From the NCBI RefSeq assembly GCF_000439375.1, contig NZ_ATMI01000001.1:62001-126000 (forward strand): 64,000 bases of DNA. Direction: 5' to 3'. Origin of the DNA: Tatumella saanichensis (lineage in GTDB: Bacteria; Pseudomonadota; Gammaproteobacteria; Enterobacterales; Enterobacteriaceae). Numbering within the stretch: position 1 is the first letter of the stretch; each line of letters begins with the position of its first letter. The position numbers and the translations under genes are program-made. The notes beneath the pieces were generated by a model that worked only from the letters and a program-made list of their open reading frames with translations, searched no databases and was not told the origin of the DNA. This document shows positions 38,327-49,232 of the stretch, piece after piece.

Positions 38327-39349
38327 ATGACCCTCAGAATAGCGATTAATGGTTTTGGCCGGATCGGCCGCAGTGTGCTGCGGGCCTTGTATGAAACCGG
38401 TCGTCATATGGAAGTGACCGTGGTGGCCATTAATGAACTGGCTGACAACGAAGGCATTGCCCATCTCCTGAAATATGACACCAGCCATGGTCGCTTTGCC
38501 TATGACGTCCATCTGGAAGAGGATGATTTACTACGTGTTGGGCGTGACCACATCCGCCTGCTGCATGAAGCATCCATTGCTGACCTGCCGTGGCAAGAAC
38601 TCGATATCGATATCGTGCTGGACTGTACCGGCGTCTATGGCAGTCGCGCCGACGGGGAAGCCCATTTGACCGCTGGGGCAAAAAAAGTGCTGTTCTCTCA
38701 TCCCGGCGGAAACGATCTCGACCGTACTGTGGTCTATGGTGTTAATCACCATGAATTACAGGCGGATGATCGGATTGTCTCCAATGCCTCCTGTACCACC
38801 AACTGTATTATTCCGGTGATTAAACTGTTGGATGATGCATTCACTATTTTGTCTGGGACGGTCACTACTATCCATTCATCGATGCATGATCAGCAGGTGT
38901 TGGATGCGTACCACCCAGACTTGCGCCGGACACGTGCCGCCAGCCAGTCGATTATTCCGGTGGATACGAAATTGGCGGCTGGGATTTCACGTATTTTCCC
39001 TAAGTTTTCAGACTGTTTTGAAGCGATTGCGGTGCGTGTTCCCGTGATCAATGTCACTGCGATTGACCTGAGTGTGACATTGGAAAGCGCCGTGACCGCG
39101 GGGCAGGTTAATGAGCTGTTGCAAAACGCATCCGGCGGAATTTTTCGTGGTATAGTCGATTACACGGAGCTGCCGTTGGTATCGATTGATTTTAATCATG
39201 ATCCGCACAGTGCCATCGTCGACGGTACTCAGACACGGGTCAGCGGAAAGCACCTGGTGAAAACCCTGGTATGGTGCGACAACGAATGGGGCTTTGCTAA
39301 CCGTATGTTAGATACCACTTTAGCGATGGCCGCAGGTAATTTCAGGTAA
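38327..39349 (+). CDS. epd: D-erythrose-4-phosphate dehydrogenase
   Basis: Epd (340 residues) oxidises erythrose-4-phosphate to 4-phosphoerythronate for pyridoxal phosphate synthesis. It has the GAPDH-like NAD motif [15 protein letters not shown] and catalytic cysteine in [12 protein letters not shown]. It differs from GapA by [23 protein letters not shown] and by its position before pgk, as in E. coli. Confidence 0.95.
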   Translation: MTLRIAINGFGRIGRSVLRALYETGRHMEVTVVAINELADNEGIAHLLKYDTSHGRFAYDVHLEEDDLLRVGRDHIRLLHEASIADLPWQELDIDIVLDCTGVYGSRADGEAHLTAGAKKVLFSHPGGNDLDRTVVYGVNHHELQADDRIVSNASCTTNCIIPVIKLLDDAFTILSGTVTTIHSSMHDQQVLDAYHPDLRRTRAASQSIIPVDTKLAAGISRIFPKFSDCFEAIAVRVPVINVTAIDLSVTLESAVTAGQVNELLQNASGGIFRGIVDYTELPLVSIDFNHDPHSAIVDGTQTRVSGKHLVKTLVWCDNEWGFANRMLDTTLAMAAGNFR

Positions 39350-39399
39350 GGCGCGACAGCGCTGGATAAAACTTACGAGAATCAATAAGAGGATTCACC

Positions 39400-40563
39400 A
39401 TGTCTGTAATCAAAATGACCGATCTGGATCTAGCAGGTAAACGTGTACTGATCCGTGCCGACCTTAACGTGCCGGTGAAAGAGGGTAAGGTGACCTCTGA
39501 TGCCCGTATCCGTGCCTCATTACCGACCATTGAATCTGCCCTGAAGCAGGGTGCCAAAGTTATGGTAACCTCGCACTTGGGTCGTCCGGTGGAAGGCGAA
39601 TACAACGAAGAATTCTCTCTGCTGCCGGTGGTGAATTATCTGAAAGATAAACTGGGTGGCGCCAAGGTGACCTTGGCAAAAGATTACCTCGATGGCGTCA
39701 ATCTGGAAGCTGGTGAGCTGGTGGTTCTGGAGAACGTTCGCTTCAACAAAGGCGAGAAAAAAGACGACGAAACCCTATCCAAAAAATACGCGGCACTCTG
39801 CGATGTGTTCGTGATGGATGCATTTGGTACTGCTCATCGTGCGCAGGCCTCCACCCACGGTGTCGGCAAATTCGCCCCTATCGCCTGTGCCGGTCCACTG
39901 CTGTCAGCGGAGCTGGAAGCGCTGGGCAAAGCTATGAGCAATCCGGCCCGTCCGATGGTGGCAGTGGTCGGTGGCTCTAAGGTCTCTACCAAGTTTGATG
40001 TACTGCAGTCACTGGTGGGTATTGCGGATACCGTGATTGTCGGTGGCGGTATTGCCAACACCTTCGTCGCCATTGATAACAATGTCGGCAAATCTCTGTA
40101 CGAACCTGATTTTGTCGAGGCAGCGAAAAAACTGCGTGACCAATACGGCATCCCAGTGCCGACAGATTCTCGCGTTGGCACAGAGTTCTCCGAAACTGCG
40201 CCAGCAACCGTGAAGAAAGTCAGCGAAATCAAAGATGAAGAAGAGATCATGGATTTCGGTGATGAAACCGCTCAGGCGATGGCGACAATCCTCAAAGAGG
40301 CGAAAACCATCCTGTGGAACGGTCCGGTCGGGGTATTTGAGTTCCCTAATTTCCGCAAAGGCACCGAAATTGTGGCCAATGCGATTGCAGACAGCGATGC
40401 CTTCTCGGTCGCCGGTGGCGGCGATACCTTGGCAGCCATCGACCTGTTCGGTATCGAAGATAAAATCTCGTATATTTCCACCGGTGGTGGTGCCTTCTTG
40501 GAATTTGTCGAAGGTAAAAAATTACCGGCAGTAGCCATGCTGGAAGAACGCGCAAAACAGTAA
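39400..40563 (+). CDS. pgk: Phosphoglycerate kinase
   Basis: Pgk (387 residues) interconverts 1,3-bisphosphoglycerate and 3-phosphoglycerate with ATP formation. It has [29 protein letters not shown]-like [22 protein letters not shown] and the C-terminal [10 protein letters not shown]. It is 50 bp downstream of epd and codon-biased for high expression. Confidence 0.98.
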   Translation: MSVIKMTDLDLAGKRVLIRADLNVPVKEGKVTSDARIRASLPTIESALKQGAKVMVTSHLGRPVEGEYNEEFSLLPVVNYLKDKLGGAKVTLAKDYLDGVNLEAGELVVLENVRFNKGEKKDDETLSKKYAALCDVFVMDAFGTAHRAQASTHGVGKFAPIACAGPLLSAELEALGKAMSNPARPMVAVVGGSKVSTKFDVLQSLVGIADTVIVGGGIANTFVAIDNNVGKSLYEPDFVEAAKKLRDQYGIPVPTDSRVGTEFSETAPATVKKVSEIKDEEEIMDFGDETAQAMATILKEAKTILWNGPVGVFEFPNFRKGTEIVANAIADSDAFSVAGGGDTLAAIDLFGIEDKISYISTGGGAFLEFVEGKKLPAVAMLEERAKQ

Positions 40564-40607
40564 TTGTGGCAGGTCACGGCCGAGTAATACCGGTGGTGAC
40601 CGATTTC

Positions 40608-40624
40608 AGCCCGCTGGTCGGGCT
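40608..40624 (+). other. Hairpin in the pgk-fbaA gap
   Basis: AGCCCG and CGGGCT form a 6-bp stem with a five-base loop and only two T after it, suggesting partial attenuation or RNA processing. Confidence 0.4.
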
Positions 40625-40656
40625 TCCGTTTACGGCCAACGAAACAGGACAACCCT

Positions 40657-41736
40657 ATGTCTAAAATTTTTGATTTCGTAAAACCAGGTGTAGTGACCGG
40701 TGAAGATGTTCAGAAAATCTTCCAGGTAGCTAAAGAAAATCACTTCGCACTGCCAGCGGTAAACTGTGTCGGTACCGACTCAATTAACGCTGCACTGGAA
40801 ACTGCCGCTAAAGTGAAAGCGCCGGTGATTGTCCAATTCTCTAACGGCGGTGCCGCGTTTATCGCCGGTAAAGGCTACACGTCTGATAAACCTCAGGCGG
40901 CGGCCATTATGGGGGCGATAGCCGGTGCTCATCATGTCCATCTGATGGCGGAAGCTTACGGTGTGCCGGTGATCCTGCATACCGACCACTGCGCCAAAAA
41001 ATTACTGCCGTGGATCGACGGTCTGCTGGATGCCGGTGAAGCGCACTTTGCCAAAACCGGTAAACCGCTGTTCTCCTCTCATATGATTGACCTGTCAGAA
41101 GAGTCGCTGGAAGAGAACATCGAAATCAGCGGTAAATACCTGGCGCGTATGGCGAAAATGGGGATGACCCTGGAGATCGAACTGGGTTGTACCGGCGGTG
41201 AAGAAGATGGCGTGGATAACTCCCACCTGGATAACTCGGCGCTCTACACTCAGCCGGAAGACGTGGATTACGCCTACCAGAAACTGAATGCGATCAGCCC
41301 GAATTTCACCATCGCCGCCTCATTCGGTAACGTACACGGTGTCTACAAACCCGGTAACGTCCAGTTAACGCCGAAAATTTTGCGTAACTCTCAGGATTAT
41401 GTCAGCGAAAAACATGGCCTGCCACACAACGCCCTGAACTTCGTGTTCCATGGCGGCTCCGGCTCTTCTGCAGAAGAGATCAAAGAGTCTATCGGCTACG
41501 GTGTTATCAAAATGAACATCGACACCGATACTCAGTGGGCCACCTGGGACGGGATCCTGCAGTACTACAAAAAGAACGAAGGCTACCTGCAGTCTCAGCT
41601 GGGTAACCCGGAAGGCGATGATAAGCCAAATAAAAAATACTACGATCCACGTGTTTGGCTGCGCGCCGCACAGAGTTCCATGGTGACCCGCCTTGAGCAG
41701 GCATTCCATGAACTGAACGCGGTTGATCGCCTGTAA
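40657..41736 (+). CDS. fbaA: Class II fructose-bisphosphate aldolase
   Basis: FbaA (359 residues) is the zinc-dependent aldolase of glycolysis. It shows VILHTDHCAKK with zinc ligands, SHMIDLSEESLEENI, LEIELGCTGGEEDGVDN, and FHGGSGSS with the phosphate-binding loop. Length and sequence match E. coli FbaA. It closes the epd-pgk-fbaA operon. Confidence 0.98.
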   Translation: MSKIFDFVKPGVVTGEDVQKIFQVAKENHFALPAVNCVGTDSINAALETAAKVKAPVIVQFSNGGAAFIAGKGYTSDKPQAAAIMGAIAGAHHVHLMAEAYGVPVILHTDHCAKKLLPWIDGLLDAGEAHFAKTGKPLFSSHMIDLSEESLEENIEISGKYLARMAKMGMTLEIELGCTGGEEDGVDNSHLDNSALYTQPEDVDYAYQKLNAISPNFTIAASFGNVHGVYKPGNVQLTPKILRNSQDYVSEKHGLPHNALNFVFHGGSGSSAEEIKESIGYGVIKMNIDTDTQWATWDGILQYYKKNEGYLQSQLGNPEGDDKPNKKYYDPRVWLRAAQSSMVTRLEQAFHELNAVDRL

Positions 41737-41753
41737 TCTGACGAAAATAAAAC

Positions 41754-41781
41754 AAGGTCTGCCTGCGGGTGGACCTTTTTT
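41754..41781 (+). terminator. fbaA terminator
   Basis: AAGGTC pairs with GACCTT around an inner CC/GG pairing, followed by six T. Confidence 0.75.
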
Positions 41782-42020
41782 GTTTCAGCGCAGAAGATGG
41801 CGAGGCTGTGCTGGTAGGTTTGATAGCGGACAATCACCGCCCCCAGTTCATAGGCTTGCAAGCTCCCTCGGCGGCAGTCTGGGGTAATAATTTCTGAAAG
41901 CGCCCCCTTAGGGAGTCTCGCGGTTTGGCATTCGACCATTTATTGTTTACCCTTTGCCACAAGCTGCCGGATTAGCAGTTTAACGATCAAACCTCAGGAA
42001 TATTAAAACAGGATCATCCC

Positions 42021-42890
42021 ATGCAAGACTTAAATGTCGCAAACAGCCTGCATAGCGCTGGCTCTTGGTTGGAACGTAATCAGGAGTTGCTGCTGAGCTA
42101 CGCGGTCAATATTGCCGCCGCTATTGCCATTCTTTTTGTTGGTTTCATTGTCGCCCGAGTGATTTCTAACGGTCTAAACAAGGTGCTACGCGCCCGCAGT
42201 ATTGATCAGACCGTCGCTGACTTTCTGTCAGTACTGGCTCGTTATGTGATCATTGCCTTTACTGTGATTGCCGCACTGAGCCGTGTTGGCGTGCAGACCG
42301 CTTCGGTGATCGCGGTATTAGGTGCTGTCGGTTTAGCCGTCGGCCTGGCACTGCAAGGTTCACTGTCAAACTTTGCGGCCGGTGTCCTGCTGGTGACTTT
42401 CCGTCCGTTCCGTGTCGGCGAATATGTGGATATCAGCGGTGCTGCCGGGACCGTACTCAGCGTGCAAATCTTCTCAACAACACTGCAGACCTCTGATGGC
42501 AACATCGTGGTGGTGCCTAACGGTAGCATCATTTCCGGTAAGATCATTAACTACAGCCGCGAGCCGTTGAGCCGCAGCCAGTTTATTATCGGGGTTTCTT
42601 ACGAGTCTGACATTGATGAAGTGTTTACGGTGCTGCGCAACGTGGTTGCAGCAGAAAAGCGTGTCATCAAAGAAAAACCAGTAGTGGTTGCCCTGAATGA
42701 AATGGGGGCCTCTTCCCTGAATATTGTCGTCCGTTGCTGGACCACCTATAACGACCAAACTCAGACCTATTATGATCTGATGGCGGCGTTCAAACGTGCG
42801 TTAGATGCGAATAATATTGGTCTGCCTTACCCGCAGATGGATGTGCATCTTTACAACCCGTCAGCATCCAAGGCGGACAGCGCGGAATAA
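42021..42890 (+). CDS. mscS: Small-conductance mechanosensitive channel MscS
   Basis: MscS (289 residues) opens under membrane tension to release solutes after osmotic downshock. Three N-terminal helices are followed by the pore helix [25 protein letters not shown] and the beta domain with [20 protein letters not shown]. It sits between fbaA and argO as in E. coli. Confidence 0.96.
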   Translation: MQDLNVANSLHSAGSWLERNQELLLSYAVNIAAAIAILFVGFIVARVISNGLNKVLRARSIDQTVADFLSVLARYVIIAFTVIAALSRVGVQTASVIAVLGAVGLAVGLALQGSLSNFAAGVLLVTFRPFRVGEYVDISGAAGTVLSVQIFSTTLQTSDGNIVVVPNGSIISGKIINYSREPLSRSQFIIGVSYESDIDEVFTVLRNVVAAEKRVIKEKPVVVALNEMGASSLNIVVRCWTTYNDQTQTYYDLMAAFKRALDANNIGLPYPQMDVHLYNPSASKADSAE

Positions 42891-42896
42891 GCCCGT

Positions 42897-42929
42897 GACC
42901 AGCCTGCAGGCCCCTGTAGGCTGGTCTTT
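42897..42929 (+). terminator. mscS terminator
   Basis: GACCAGCCT and AGGCTGGTC pair, with further pairing CAGG/CCTG inside, then TTTCT. Confidence 0.65.
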
Positions 42930-43033
42930 CTCGCTGATTATTATTTTTTCTGATTGCCGATAAGTTTTTTCCATTTCCTTTTTCTGTTCGATCCCGCGAC
43001 ACTCTGCCGATTTTCTTAGTGTAGAGGTGCTCG

Positions 43034-43657
43034 ATGTTATTCTGGCTACAAGGTTTTACCCTAGGCGCGGCCCTTATCCTGCCTCTCGGCCCGCAAAATA
43101 CCTTAGTGCTGAATCAGGGGATCTTGCGCCAGCACGCCCTGACTGCGGCGTCCTTCTGTACTCTCAGCGATATGCTACTGATCGGCGCAGGGGTATTTGG
43201 CGGCAGTACGCTGCTACAGCACTCACCGCTGGCCTTACAGCTGATTAGCTGGGCCGGAGTGCTGTTTCTGCTGTGGTATGGCTGGGGTCGGCTTAAACAG
43301 CTGTTTGTCAGCACCGATGCGGCTTCGGCAACACCCCCGGTCTCTCGGCAGCGGCTGCGACTGTTAGTTACCTTAATGGCGGTCACCTGGCTCAACCCGC
43401 ATGTCTATCTGGATACTTTTGTGGTGCTGGGCAGCTTGGGGAGCCAAGTCCCAGACGCACAACGGCTGTGGTTTGCCGCCGGGGCGATGAGTGCCTCAGT
43501 GCTGTGGTTTTATGCGCTGGCGCTGCTATCGGGGATACTTTCCCCTTGGTTGCAACGCCCATTGGCTCGCCAAGGGATTAATCTGCTGGTCGCGGTGATG
43601 ATGTTTTGGCTAGCGATACACTTGGCACTGGATGCTTTGGCTATGCTCACCGCCTGA
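43034..43657 (+). CDS. argO: Arginine exporter ArgO (LysE family)
   Basis: ArgO (207 residues) exports L-arginine and canavanine. It has the LysE family start [23 protein letters not shown], several transmembrane helices and [18 protein letters not shown]. The activator ArgP is encoded 0.9 kb downstream, consistent with known control in E. coli. Confidence 0.94.
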   Translation: MLFWLQGFTLGAALILPLGPQNTLVLNQGILRQHALTAASFCTLSDMLLIGAGVFGGSTLLQHSPLALQLISWAGVLFLLWYGWGRLKQLFVSTDAASATPPVSRQRLRLLVTLMAVTWLNPHVYLDTFVVLGSLGSQVPDAQRLWFAAGAMSASVLWFYALALLSGILSPWLQRPLARQGINLLVAVMMFWLAIHLALDALAMLTA

Positions 43658-43758
43658 TGTAAAGCTTTGTCTGACGACGAACTTTCTTGCGTGGTCTGAC
43701 TCCAATAACCGGTAACCGCCCGCCGGAGGTCCGGACGGGGTTAACAGGGAGGATCTAC

Positions 43759-44511
43759 ATGAAACTGAACCCTTGGCTCACCTGTGTAATAGTGGCGGGT
43801 AGCCTCACTGCCGTACCGGCGCTGGCCATTGATGTGCCAAACAAGCCGCATATCAGTACCTCTGGTCGGGGACTGGTTGAAGTCGCACCGGATATGGCAA
43901 TCCTCAATATTGTGGTTGAACTGACCGCCTCGACGTCCAGCAATGCCAAGCAGCAGGTGGATCAGCGGGTTGCCCGCTACTTTGACTTTCTGCAGCAACA
44001 GGGAGTGGCGAAGCAGGATATTGATGCCGCCAATATCAATACTCAGCCGCAATATGATTACAGCAAACAGAGTAAGCCGATATTAACGGGCTATCAGGCC
44101 ACCCGCCAGATCACGGTAAAGGTACGGCAGATCGACAAACTCAATGATCTGCTTAACGGGGCGTTGAAGCAGGGGCTAAATGAGATCCGTTCGGTGACGC
44201 CGCAGGTCACTGATCCGGGGCGTTATCAGCAGCAGGCACGAGATTTAGCCATTAAGGATGCCATTGCGCAGGGCAGGGCGCTGGCGGTCGGTTTCGGCGA
44301 TCAGCTAGGGCCGGTATGGAGCATTGACTACAATGCCCGTGCGCTGGCTGCACGTCCGGAACCGCGGATGTACGGGCTGGCGAAAGCCAGTGCCGATACG
44401 ACTCCGCAACAGACCTACCAGAAAAATGCCATCAGCTTTGATGATAAAGTGAATGTGGTGTTTGAATTGCTGCCGAGCAAAGCAAGCACTTCGGCACAGT
44501 CACAGCCCTGA
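43759..44511 (+). CDS. yggE: SIMPL-domain periplasmic protein YggE
   Basis: YggE (250 residues) has a signal peptide (MKLNPWLTCVIVAGSLTAVPALA) and a SIMPL/DUF541 domain (ISTSGRGLVEVAPDMAILNIVVELTA). E. coli YggE is linked to oxidative stress defence; the mechanism is unknown. The ATG at 43759 is preceded by GGGAGGA, so a longer upstream frame was not used. It is convergent with argP. Confidence 0.92.
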   Translation: MKLNPWLTCVIVAGSLTAVPALAIDVPNKPHISTSGRGLVEVAPDMAILNIVVELTASTSSNAKQQVDQRVARYFDFLQQQGVAKQDIDAANINTQPQYDYSKQSKPILTGYQATRQITVKVRQIDKLNDLLNGALKQGLNEIRSVTPQVTDPGRYQQQARDLAIKDAIAQGRALAVGFGDQLGPVWSIDYNARALAARPEPRMYGLAKASADTTPQQTYQKNAISFDDKVNVVFELLPSKASTSAQSQP

Positions 44512-44530
44512 ATAGGGCCGTGACAGCCAA

Positions 44531-45445
44531 TTAGATGGTCGCTGCCGGATACTCGTCCTGACGCAGCACTCGATGGCCATGTTCCAGTAGCGCATCGGTG
44601 ACACTGCGCATTAAGCGGCTTTCTGGCGCAAAGCGGTGCCAGTAGAGCATTCGCCGCTGATAGAGCCCAGGGGTGAGGTCGACTAGCTCTTCCCGGGCCA
44701 GTTCATTACCGATTTGCAGGTGTGGGATCATACAGCAGACCGAACTCTGTCTAGCCAATTGCACAAAGGCTTCTGAGGAGTTAACGATGTGGCAGGGCAC
44801 ACTGCCCGGCGGTAAATCAAAATACTGCTGTAAAAAGGCTTGATGCATATCATCCAAATGGTCAAACGCCACCGCAGGGGCTTTCAGCAGCGCGTTGCGT
44901 GTCACCCCGTTAGGGAAATAGCGGCTGGCAAACTCCGGTGAGGCGACAAACAGGTAATCCAGCGCTCCTAATTGATCCACCAAACAACTCGGCAGGGCTT
45001 GGGGTTGAATACTGACCGCACCCACTACTTCGCCACGCCGCAGACGCTCCTGGGTACGGCTCTCATCTTCGACCTGTAAATTGAGGCGTACCGGTGAATC
45101 CGCCAGCACATCCTTGAGGGCCGGTAACAGCCAGGTTGCCAAACTGTCTGCGTTGACTGCAATCGACAGCAGCAGCGGGGTGGTGCTGCCGGATCCGTCC
45201 GCCAACCACTGCTCTTCCAGCATTTCCACCTGATGAAGCAAAGCCAGCAATTTCTGGCCTTGTTCGGTCGGGCGCGGCGGCACGGTACGCACCAGCAACG
45301 GCTGACCAAACAGGTTCTCCAACTGCTTGATACGTTGCGAAACTGCTGACTGGGTTATACATAATTTTTGCGCAGCGCGTTCAAAGCCGCGCTCTCGTAT
45401 CACAGCATCCAGGGCCTGAAGGGTTCGATAATCCGGGCGTTTCAT
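44531..45445 (-). CDS. argP: LysR-family regulator ArgP (IciA)
   Basis: ArgP (304 residues) has an N-terminal LysR helix-turn-helix ([34 protein letters not shown]) and a C-terminal effector domain. It activates argO with arginine and several lysine-sensitive genes. It is divergent from rpiA as in E. coli. Confidence 0.96.
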   Translation of the reverse strand: MKRPDYRTLQALDAVIRERGFERAAQKLCITQSAVSQRIKQLENLFGQPLLVRTVPPRPTEQGQKLLALLHQVEMLEEQWLADGSGSTTPLLLSIAVNADSLATWLLPALKDVLADSPVRLNLQVEDESRTQERLRRGEVVGAVSIQPQALPSCLVDQLGALDYLFVASPEFASRYFPNGVTRNALLKAPAVAFDHLDDMHQAFLQQYFDLPPGSVPCHIVNSSEAFVQLARQSSVCCMIPHLQIGNELAREELVDLTPGLYQRRMLYWHRFAPESRLMRSVTDALLEHGHRVLRQDEYPAATI

Positions 45446-45631
45446 GTTGTTTTTTATTCTCTTTTCAGGGAGATGCTCCCTGGCTGTGGCTCGGTTGTGT
45501 GCAAACAGGCGCTGTCTGATACTGGCCAGCCGACCGCGAGCTAAAACACAGAATCCGTCACCGGAGTGCGTTTTTTCCTGTCGCTTGCTTTATACTGGTG
45601 CCTCGATCAGCGCCTACAGGTTTAACATATC

Positions 45632-46297
45632 ATGACCCGGGATGAATTAAAAAAAGCAGTGGGATGGGCAGCACTGAAGTATGTCCGCCCTGGAAGTGTG
45701 GTGGGTGTCGGCACCGGTACCACCGCTGCACATTTTATCGATGCACTGGCCAGCATTAAACACGATATCGAAGGGGCAGTGTCCAGTTCTGAAGCCTCCA
45801 CCGAAAAACTCCGTGCTTACGGTATTCCGGTATTTGACCTCAATAATATCGACCAGCTGTCCGTGTATGTGGACGGTGCCGATGAGATCAACCCACAGAT
45901 GCAGATGATTAAAGGAGGCGGTGCTGCGCTGACCCGTGAAAAGATCATCGCCGCGGTGGCAGAGACCTTTGTCTGTATCGCCGACCAGACCAAACAAGTG
46001 GATGTGCTGGGGCATTTTCCCTTGCCGGTCGAAGTGATCCCGATGGCCCGTGCCTATGTCGCCCGTCAGTTGGTGAAAATGGGTGGCCTGCCGGAGTATC
46101 GCCAAGATGTGGTCACGGATAACGGAAACTGTATCTTGGATGTCTATAATCTGAGCATTGTTAATCCGGCCGAGCTGGAGCGAAAAATTAATGCCCTACC
46201 TGGGGTGGTGACTGTCGGGTTATTTGCTGACCGTGGTGCCGATGTGGCGCTGATCGGCACCGACAACGGAGTGCTCACTCTGACCCGAGGTGGATGA
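45632..46297 (+). CDS. rpiA: Ribose-5-phosphate isomerase A
   Basis: RpiA (221 residues) interconverts ribose-5-phosphate and ribulose-5-phosphate. It shows [58 protein letters not shown] and the end [17 protein letters not shown] -10 element at 45591-45596 lies 36 bases before the start. Confidence 0.97.
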   Translation: MTRDELKKAVGWAALKYVRPGSVVGVGTGTTAAHFIDALASIKHDIEGAVSSSEASTEKLRAYGIPVFDLNNIDQLSVYVDGADEINPQMQMIKGGGAALTREKIIAAVAETFVCIADQTKQVDVLGHFPLPVEVIPMARAYVARQLVKMGGLPEYRQDVVTDNGNCILDVYNLSIVNPAELERKINALPGVVTVGLFADRGADVALIGTDNGVLTLTRGG

Positions 46298-46340
46298 GAA
46301 GGTTTTTTTTACGGCAAATTTTAGTGATTTATATCAGGTT

Positions 46341-46373
46341 AAAAGCAGGAGGTAACTCATCCTGCTTTTTTTT
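46341..46373 (+). terminator. rpiA terminator
   Basis: AAAAGCAGGA and TCCTGCTTTT form a 10-bp stem with a nine-base loop and end in eight T. Confidence 0.9.
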
Positions 46374-46493
46374 ATAGGTAAACGTTTTCTTTTTATCAAA
46401 TTCTGCTAAAAGGGCAGCATAGTGCTCACTGCCAGCGCTGCGGGTTTCTGTTGCTGATGGCGTAGATTTTGTTATGTTGACAGAAGAAATTCT

Positions 46494-46499
46494 TATAAT
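46494..46499 (+). promoter_or_regulatory. serA promoter -10 element
   Basis: A perfect TATAAT lies 31 bases before the serA ATG. A TTGACA at 46477-46482 is only 11 bases upstream of it, too close for a normal -35, so the true -35 is unclear. Confidence 0.5.
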
Positions 46500-46530
46500 C
46501 GTCTTAATCTCGTCAAAATAAGGTCAGGCA

Positions 46531-47769
46531 ATGGCAAAGGTATCACTGGAAAAAGATAAAATTAAGTTCCTGCTGGTGGAAGGTGTTCACCAGACAGCGC
46601 TGGATAATCTTCGTGCTGCAGGCTATACCAACATCGAATTTCACAAAAGTGCGCTGGACAGCGAGTCACTGAAAGAGGCGATTCGTGATGCACACTTTAT
46701 CGGTATCCGTTCTCGTACCCACCTGACCGAAGAGATCCTCGCCGCGGCAGAAAAACTGGTCGCTGTCGGTTGTTTCTGCATCGGGACTAACCAGGTTGAT
46801 CTGGACGCCGCTGCCAAACGTGGCATCCCAGTGTTTAACGCGCCGTTCTCTAACACCCGTTCTGTCGCTGAACTGGTGATCGGTGAACTGCTGCTGTTAC
46901 TTCGCGGTATCCCTGAAGCTAACGCCAAAGCACACCGTGGTATCTGGAACAAAAATGCCAAAGGGTCTTTTGAAGCCCGTGGTAAAAAACTGGGTATCAT
47001 CGGTTACGGTCACATCGGTATGCAGCTGGGCGTACTAGCCGAAAGCCTCGGCATGCACGTATTCTTCTATGACGTGGAAGATAAACTGCCGTTAGGTAAC
47101 GCGACTCAAGTTAAACAGCTAAACGACCTGCTGGGCATGAGCGATGTGGTTACCCTGCATGTGCCTGAAACCCCGAACACCCAGAATATGATCAGCACTG
47201 AACAACTGGCAGCGATGAAAAAAGGCGGCCTGCTGATCAATGCCTCCCGCGGTACCGTGATTGATATCCCAGCACTGTGCGAAGCGCTGGCCAGCAAACA
47301 CCTGAGCGGGGCGGCGATCGACGTCTATCCGGAAGAGCCTGCCAGCAACAACGATCCGTTCCTGTCACCGCTGCGTGAGTTTGATAATGTCATCCTGACG
47401 CCGCATATCGGGGGTTCCACCGAAGAAGCTCAGGAAAACATCGGGGTTGAAGTCTCCGGCAAATTGATTAAGTACTCTGATAACGGTTCAACCCTGTCAG
47501 CGGTGAACTTTCCAGAAGTTTCTCTGCCGGCACCGGCCGCCAGCGCCAGTCGTCTGCTGCACATCCACGAAAACCGTCCAGGTGTGCTGACCGCGATTAA
47601 CCAGATTTTTGCCGAACAGGGTATCAACATTGTCGGCCAGTATCTGCAAACCACGCCGTACATGGGTTATGTTGTCATCGATATTGATGCGCCTCAGGAC
47701 GTGGCGGATAACGCACTGCAACTGATGAAAGGCATTCAGGGTACCCTGCGTGCTCGCCTGCTGTACTGA
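46531..47769 (+). CDS. serA: D-3-phosphoglycerate dehydrogenase SerA
   Basis: SerA (412 residues) starts serine synthesis by oxidising 3-phosphoglycerate. It has the NAD motif LGIIGYGHIGMQLG, NASRGTVIDIPAL, catalytic His in TPHIGGSTEEAQENI, and a C-terminal ACT domain (HIHENRPGVLTAINQIF) for serine feedback. Length equals E. coli SerA. Confidence 0.98.
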   Translation: MAKVSLEKDKIKFLLVEGVHQTALDNLRAAGYTNIEFHKSALDSESLKEAIRDAHFIGIRSRTHLTEEILAAAEKLVAVGCFCIGTNQVDLDAAAKRGIPVFNAPFSNTRSVAELVIGELLLLLRGIPEANAKAHRGIWNKNAKGSFEARGKKLGIIGYGHIGMQLGVLAESLGMHVFFYDVEDKLPLGNATQVKQLNDLLGMSDVVTLHVPETPNTQNMISTEQLAAMKKGGLLINASRGTVIDIPALCEALASKHLSGAAIDVYPEEPASNNDPFLSPLREFDNVILTPHIGGSTEEAQENIGVEVSGKLIKYSDNGSTLSAVNFPEVSLPAPAASASRLLHIHENRPGVLTAINQIFAEQGINIVGQYLQTTPYMGYVVIDIDAPQDVADNALQLMKGIQGTLRARLLY

Positions 47770-47799
47770 TTAGCCAGACTGCGCTGAGTATCTGCAAAG

Positions 47800-47822
47800 C
47801 GGGGACATTGTCCCCGTTTTTT
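47800..47822 (+). terminator. serA terminator, shared with convergent fau
   Basis: CGGGGAC and GTCCCCG form a 7-bp stem with an ATT loop, followed by six T, ending at the fau stop codon. Confidence 0.85.
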
Positions 47823-48432
47823 ATGCCCGTTTTTCAGAGGCGGGCGGCCACTGATGGATAGCCGAAGGCGTGATGACCGCCGGCAGAGGAATATCCCAGT
47901 GCTCCACGGGTAAGCTGTCCACTTGCTGGCAGTCATGGGCCAGCCCCACCGGTTGAAAATGATAGTCTTGGTATTGCTGTAGGGTACGGTCATAAAAGCC
48001 ACCGCCCATCCCCAGCCGTTGCCCTTGTAAATCAAAAGCCACCAGCGGAACCAACATCACATCCAGTTTATTCAGCGGGATCACCTGACGAACGTCGGTC
48101 AGCGGTTCTTGAATGCCAAAGCGGTTAGGGCGCATTACCGACTGCGGGGTATAGCGTAAAAATAGCAGTTGCCCGGCAGAGAAGGGGTGCAGGATCGGTA
48201 AACAGACTTGCTGGCCGCGCTGCCATAACGCTTCGATCAACGGGCGGGTATCCAGCTCGCCATCAAAAGAGAGAAACAGGGCCACGCAGCAAGCCTGCTG
48301 CAGGGGCGGATACGCGAGCGCCTGAGCGGCGGCCTGCTGTGCGGCGACCTGCTGCTGCAAAGGCGTAAGTGCCTGACGCTGACGGCGAACGGTTTCACGG
48401 ATCTGTTGGCGAAGAGACGGTGTTGTAGTCAC
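47821..48432 (-). CDS. fau: 5-formyltetrahydrofolate cyclo-ligase
   Basis: Fau (YgfA, 203 residues) converts 5-formyl-THF to 5,10-methenyl-THF with ATP. The family motif RLGMGGGFYDRTL is present, as is LVAFDLQGQ. It lies directly downstream of 6S RNA, the conserved zapA-ssrS-fau order, and may be expressed with it. Confidence 0.94.
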   Translation of the reverse strand: MTTTPSLRQQIRETVRRQRQALTPLQQQVAAQQAAAQALAYPPLQQACCVALFLSFDGELDTRPLIEALWQRGQQVCLPILHPFSAGQLLFLRYTPQSVMRPNRFGIQEPLTDVRQVIPLNKLDVMLVPLVAFDLQGQRLGMGGGFYDRTLQQYQDYHFQPVGLAHDCQQVDSLPVEHWDIPLPAVITPSAIHQWPPASEKRA

Positions 48433-48514
48433 GAGGTATGCCTGAGGGCAGGGAACAAGTGAAATTACTGTAGCACAGGGAAAAGACTGACTGAAGGACT
48501 CAGGGGGAAGCGTT

Positions 48515-48699
48515 GGGATCTCCGGAATGCCGCTGCAGGCTGTAACCCTTGAACCCTTGGTTCAAGGTGAACATGTCGTCATTAAAATTAGGCTTCCCGG
48601 ACGGACCGGGCATGCACACAGATAATGAGGCGCCACATTCTGTTGGTATGAAATATCGGCTCAGGGGACTGGCCCGCTCGCAAACATTCCAGAGAAAAT
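48515..48699 (-). ncRNA. ssrS: 6S RNA (SsrS)
   Basis: 6S RNA mimics an open promoter and binds the sigma-70 RNA polymerase holoenzyme. On the minus strand I recognise stretches identical to E. coli SsrS: GCGGGCCAGTCCCCTGAGCC, GATATTTCATACCA, GGTCCGTCCG and CCTTGAACCAAGGGTTCAAG followed by GGTTACAGCCTGC. Ends were set by matching E. coli TTTCTCTG and GGAGAT ends, giving about 185 bases. A -10 TACACT at 48718-48713 would start a precursor near 48706, in line with the short processed leader known in E. coli. Confidence 0.95.
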
Positions 48700-48737
48700 G
48701 GACTTCAAGAAAAGTGTAGCACAGGTTCCTTGAAGTG

Positions 48738-49067
48738 TTATTCGAATTTTGAACCCGGACGGTCGCTGATCCTGCCCTGCTCAACCAGTGCCTGTTCAAT
48801 GGTCTGTTGCAGCATACGGATACGCTGTTCCATATTGGCAGCATAATCACGGGTTTTGTTTTTTTCCTGGGCCAGCTCATGGCAGATATTTAACGCTGCA
48901 ATAAACACAAGCTGTTCAGTATTGTTCACCCGGGTACGGACCTTAAGGTCCTGCAACCGCTGGTCAAGGTCAGCTGCAGCCGCGTTCAGCGCTTCTTGCT
49001 GTTCAGGCGGACAGTTAACTCGTAAAGAACGACCAAAAATTTCAATATCTACTGGTTGCGCAGACAT
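48738..49067 (-). CDS. zapA: Cell division protein ZapA
   Basis: ZapA (109 residues) binds and bundles FtsZ. It begins [20 protein letters not shown] and has the C-terminal coiled coil ([20 protein letters not shown]), almost identical to E. coli. The ATG at 49067 matches the family start; an upstream frame to 49100 is not needed. It is divergent from ygfB. Confidence 0.96.
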   Translation of the reverse strand: MSAQPVDIEIFGRSLRVNCPPEQQEALNAAAADLDQRLQDLKVRTRVNNTEQLVFIAALNICHELAQEKNKTRDYAANMEQRIRMLQQTIEQALVEQGRISDRPGSKFE

Positions 49068-49232
49068 GTCACCTTCCTGACTGATTACATTGCCCGCCAC
49101 CGGGATACGCTATCGGGGAACGGGGGCCACTATATAGACCTGAATAATAACTTACAACCCCTTTTCTGGAATCCTTCAGGCTGCTAGTGGTAGCATACCA
49201 TGAACTTAACTTTCCAACATTGATGAATAACT

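Noticed and set aside
46477-46499. TTGACA and TATAAT before serA as a normal sigma-70 promoter
   Set aside because: The spacing is 11 bases rather than about 17; only the -10 element is kept.
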